34,275 bases of DNA from Ophiothrix spiculata (taxonomy: Eukaryota > Echinodermata > Ophiuroidea > Amphilepidida > Ophiotrichidae). A model generated the notes under the pieces. That model was not told the origin of the DNA and ran no database searches. It worked only from the letters and a program-made list of their open reading frames with translations. Position numbers and translations under genes: made by a program. The stretch is from NCBI GenBank assembly GCA_000969725.1, contig JXSR01S073643.1. One strand, 5' to 3'. Below are positions 31,720 to 34,275 of this stretch, one piece after another; position 1 is the first letter of the stretch, and every line of letters starts with the position of its first letter.

Positions 31720-31863
31720 CCATAACTGATGCTCCCATTGCGAACCCTACACCATGGGCAAGCAAAATGGCTGATGTTACTTCTTGGACATGTACAACAC
31801 CAAACATCTCAATCGCCGTTGGTATCACTAGAACTGAACGTGGTCCACGGACGAACCCGAGAA
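31720..31863 (-). CDS. Penultimate exon of the SLC16-like transporter gene
   Basis: 144 bp, phase 1 at both ends. It reads LGFVRGPRSVLVIPTAIEMF, then GVVHVQEVTSAILLAHGVGFAMGASVM and a split Gly codon. In the family this segment spans the R-S-V-x-x-x-x-L-V-x-x-G-L region and the following helix with its Gly-rich end. Here RSVLV and FAMGASVMG fit, while the usual hydrophobic LL..GLL core is only partly kept. The 3' splice site (CAACAATATAG) has a weak pyrimidine tract, so the exact left boundary is less sure than the right. The start, first helices and signature Arg residues of the protein lie in exons not found in this window. Confidence 0.7.
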
Positions 31864-32199
31864 CTATATTGTTGAGAAAGTAAGAAGATAATGGTACATA
31901 TAGTTATATCCACGATGCCTTACTTCTAATAAATTATCTTTCTCTAATGATAACGATATAAAACGTCGTCGATATGACTTAAATATTCTTGTGCTTGTTG
32001 AAAATATGTGACACAAGACATGGTTCTTATTATTACAGAAACGCAATACTTTTTAAACATTCATATATATTTTATCTACTTAAATCATTTTGTAAGTTGT
32101 ACAGAATAAAATTACATCCAAATGCAAGAAATAGACCAACCATTGTCTTACAATTTTCGAGATATTTGCTATTTTTGTACTAAAGATCTTATTTTTAAC
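31864..32199. other. Probable intron of the SLC16-like gene
   Basis: No further transporter exon was recognised between here and the right edge, so the remaining right part is either a large intron or the gene's upstream region. Confidence 0.45.
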
Positions 32200-33720
32200 A
32201 AAAAAGTGGTAAAATTGGTTTTAAAGAATTGTAAATATCTTACAAATGGTACGGAAAAGATTAAATATATATGTTATTTTTGAACTAAGCACCACATGTA
32301 CATTAATGAACACCATTTCTAATTCTTACAAATTTGGGATAAAGATAAGCATTTTTGTTTTGTAAAAGGGTAATATCTCAAAGGTATGTAGGAAAACATT
32401 ATAAGGTGTGGTTTTTAGAGTCAGCATCACTGGTTACATAAGAAACCACTGTTTTAATATTTTGATATCAAATAAGACATGTTTAAATTCTTGCAAATTT
32501 TGTGTAAAATAGGGATTATAAAAATGGGTAATATTTTAAAACAGTACAAATATGGGTGTTTCTTTAACAATGTGCAGAGGTGTGCTGGGGTGATGTGTGG
32601 GTATTAAATTTTCAAATCAGTAGTACCTTTTAGTATAATAATACATTGTATTATCAACCTTTTAGAGTTTTTACAAATTTTAATTAAAAAGAAACATGTT
32701 TTGTTTTAAAGGAATGCATATATCCAATATACTGTATATGGATTATGGTGAGATGGCGGGACGAAATAGCTAGAAACTACCCGATCATTATGGCAGAAAC
32801 ATGCTGAGGCTTTCGTCCAGCAGGGACTGGTAACGGCTGAAGATGATGATGATGATGATGATGATGATTACATATCAAATACTTTAATATTGATGTTAGT
32901 TTTGTGTTATTTTAATGTTATAACAATGTATTATTTTGTAAACGGTACTGCTGATTTCCAACATAAAAACACTTGTGTTACTTTTTCCTACCATTTTTTA
33001 GTTGAGATACCGTATTACCCATTTTGGTACATGAAATGTTTATCTTTAACCTAAATTGGTAAACTTCAAAAATAATGTATTGTTATGTTGAAACAATGTT
33101 TTCTTATGTAATAAGGATGCTGATTCTAAAAACAATATTCATATTAATTTTTCCTCCCATTTTAAAGATATTACTCATTCTTTTACAAAAACTTTTTTTT
33201 TTAATTCAAGTGTGTTAGAATTAACAATTGTGTATTTTGATGTTAAAACGATTTTTATTATGTAAAAAACGATGCTTGGTCAAAAAAAACCCATCCATAA
33301 TTATCTTTTTAAGATATTAGCATTTTTATAACCAACATTTCTTATTTTAAGCCAAATTTGTAAAACTTTCAATGTGCAAATTGTTGTATTTTATGTTAAA
33401 ACAGTGTTCTCTTACGTATAAAGTGATGCTGGTTCCAGAAAAAACGACTTTGTATGGTGCCATTATTACCGCTAATATTTCAAATGATGCAAAAATCTCA
33501 AAATGTTTGACGAAAAAATGTGGGATGATGCTGAACTTTTCCAATGCCCCATAAATATTTCCTTCCATTCTGAGAAATACACATACACGACCAAACATTC
33601 TTATTTTCAACTCATTAAGTTAAAAGATATTGTATTTTGATATCAAAGAAATGGTTTATTGTAAAAAAAACCCTTTAGATTTTATGCATTAAAAAAACCC
33701 TAAACTACGTACTTACTTTT
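32200..33720. repeat. Degenerate tandem repeats in two opposite orientations
   Basis: Right of the LINE tail, a worn unit recurs with anchors near 32918 (ATGTTATAACAATGT), 33083 (ATGTTGAAACAATGT), 33240 (ATGTTAAAACGATTT) and 33393 (ATGTTAAAACAGTGTTCTC). Each is followed by TTATGTA..GATGCTG-type sequence, with spacings of about 165, 157 and 153 bp. Left of the LINE tail the same unit is inverted: CAGCATCACTGGTTACATAAG near 32427 matches the complement of the 33393 unit. Non-coding. Confidence 0.65.
32745..32870 (+). mobile_element. 3' end of an RTE-like LINE with a (GAT)n tail
   Basis: Encodes the last residues of a LINE polyprotein in two frames: RWRDEIARN, then WQKHAEAFVQQGLVTAEDDDD, running into GAT repeats at about 32840-32868. 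The motifs R-W-R-D-[DE]-I and EAFVQQ before the stop are typical of RTE-type elements. It is very short and severely 5'-truncated, with a frame change between the two peptides. Confidence 0.75.
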
Positions 33721-33930
33721 AAATCAAATTTTGTTAAAAAATAGAATAGTCTTTTTACTGATTAAAACAGAAATATATACCACTCTTAATCTTTTTGCTA
33801 CAATTTTTGAGTTACAAGCTTTGTTTACCAAAAATGCTTATTGTTAACCCAAATTTGTGATTATTTATTCCTGCCAGTAATGTTACCATTTCATTCCCCA
33901 ACAACTGTTTAATCTTAAAACTCTACCCTA
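33721..33930. other. No feature recognised
   Basis: Short AT-rich spacer before the terminal LINE. Confidence 0.4.
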
Positions 33931-34275
33931 GCCGGTCCCAAGTCCGTGTTGAGAAAAGAGGAGGGTTGGGCGTAGGGCCAGCTCCCCCACCCTGTAATAA
34001 AGAACTTTGCTACAGAAACAGAAACAGCTGAACATAGAAATACTCGTTTGGGTGTACATATAGAACCACTGTTTCAACCACAGTGAAAGCCGAGAGGAAG
34101 CTGATACTCCGGCATCCTCTATTTTGTCACCCAAACACACAACAAGAATTGCTTGTTGGAATGTGAGGACAATGTATGAAGGTGGGAAAACAAATCAAGT
34201 GATCAATGAAATGCAAAACTACAATATCAGTATTCTTGGAATAAGTGAATGCAGATGGACACAATTTGGGAAAAT
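33931..34275 (+). mobile_element. 5' end of a LINE (endonuclease start), cut by the window edge
   Basis: A 5' leader with GCCGGTCCCAAGTCCG and GGAGGGTTGGGCG leads into a frame open from 34064 to the window end. It encodes PASSILSPKHTTRIACWNVR, then TMYEGGK, NISILGISECRW and TQFGK. WNVRT and the Glu in GISECRW are the opening motifs of the apurinic-type endonuclease of RTE-like LINEs. The visible part has no stop; the rest lies outside the window. Confidence 0.85.

Noticed and set aside
33347-33610. 87-codon - strand frame as a possible upstream exon of the transporter
   Set aside because: It lies inside the degenerate repeat array, and its peptide does not fit the transporter family.

Overview
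This is AT-rich eukaryotic DNA, probably from a marine invertebrate. The signs are large introns and spacers, spliced genes, CR1/L2-like and RTE-like LINE pieces, tRNA-derived SINEs and many short inverted-repeat DNA transposons. An echinoderm, hemichordate or mollusc fits best, but the sequence alone does not fix the phylum. No LTR element or virus-like element was recognised.

The main feature (5851-19825, + strand) is a tandem array of four homologous zinc-finger exons (here E1-E4) at 5851-7423, 8254-9892, 14260-15415 and 18319-19825. Each begins right after a 3' splice site in the same phase, each opens with a matching peptide (R-[YF]-[APS]-K-A-[TS]-K then a first C2H2 finger), and each runs open to its own stop codon. 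None has a convincing start codon or an upstream exon of its own. The simplest reading is one gene whose shared 5' exons lie outside the window, or were not recognised, and which is spliced to one of four alternative terminal exons. This is the architecture known from the insect BTB zinc-finger genes lola and mod(mdg4). The last two fingers are almost the same in all four exons, while the middle fingers differ. Isoforms could therefore share part of a DNA site and differ in the rest. E1, E2 and E4 end with the same C-terminal peptide (YW..xK.TFTKL). E3 has lost it: a 274-bp TTA-flanked MITE landed in its coding sequence, made a stop codon at the junction, and the old tail beyond it (to about 16335) has decayed.

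The right part (29551-31863, - strand) holds the last two coding exons of a major-facilitator transporter that looks like the monocarboxylate transporter family (SLC16). It has an unusually long acidic, Ser/Asn-rich cytoplasmic tail. Its 5' exons lie beyond the right edge or were not recognised.

The rest is introns or spacer packed with repeats. There are MITEs of several superfamilies (hAT-like with 8-bp duplications, piggyBac-like with TTAA, Tc1/pogo-like with TA), a 5'-truncated LINE at 23960-24860, two copies of one tRNA-SINE (one nested inside a MITE), a divergent array of roughly 155-165-bp degenerate repeats at 32200-33720 split by an RTE-like LINE 3' end, and the 5' end of another LINE running off the right edge. 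A 17-nt sequence occurs twice upstream of the zinc-finger array and twice, reverse-complemented, downstream of E1 and E3. It could be a repeat remnant or an RNA-pairing element.
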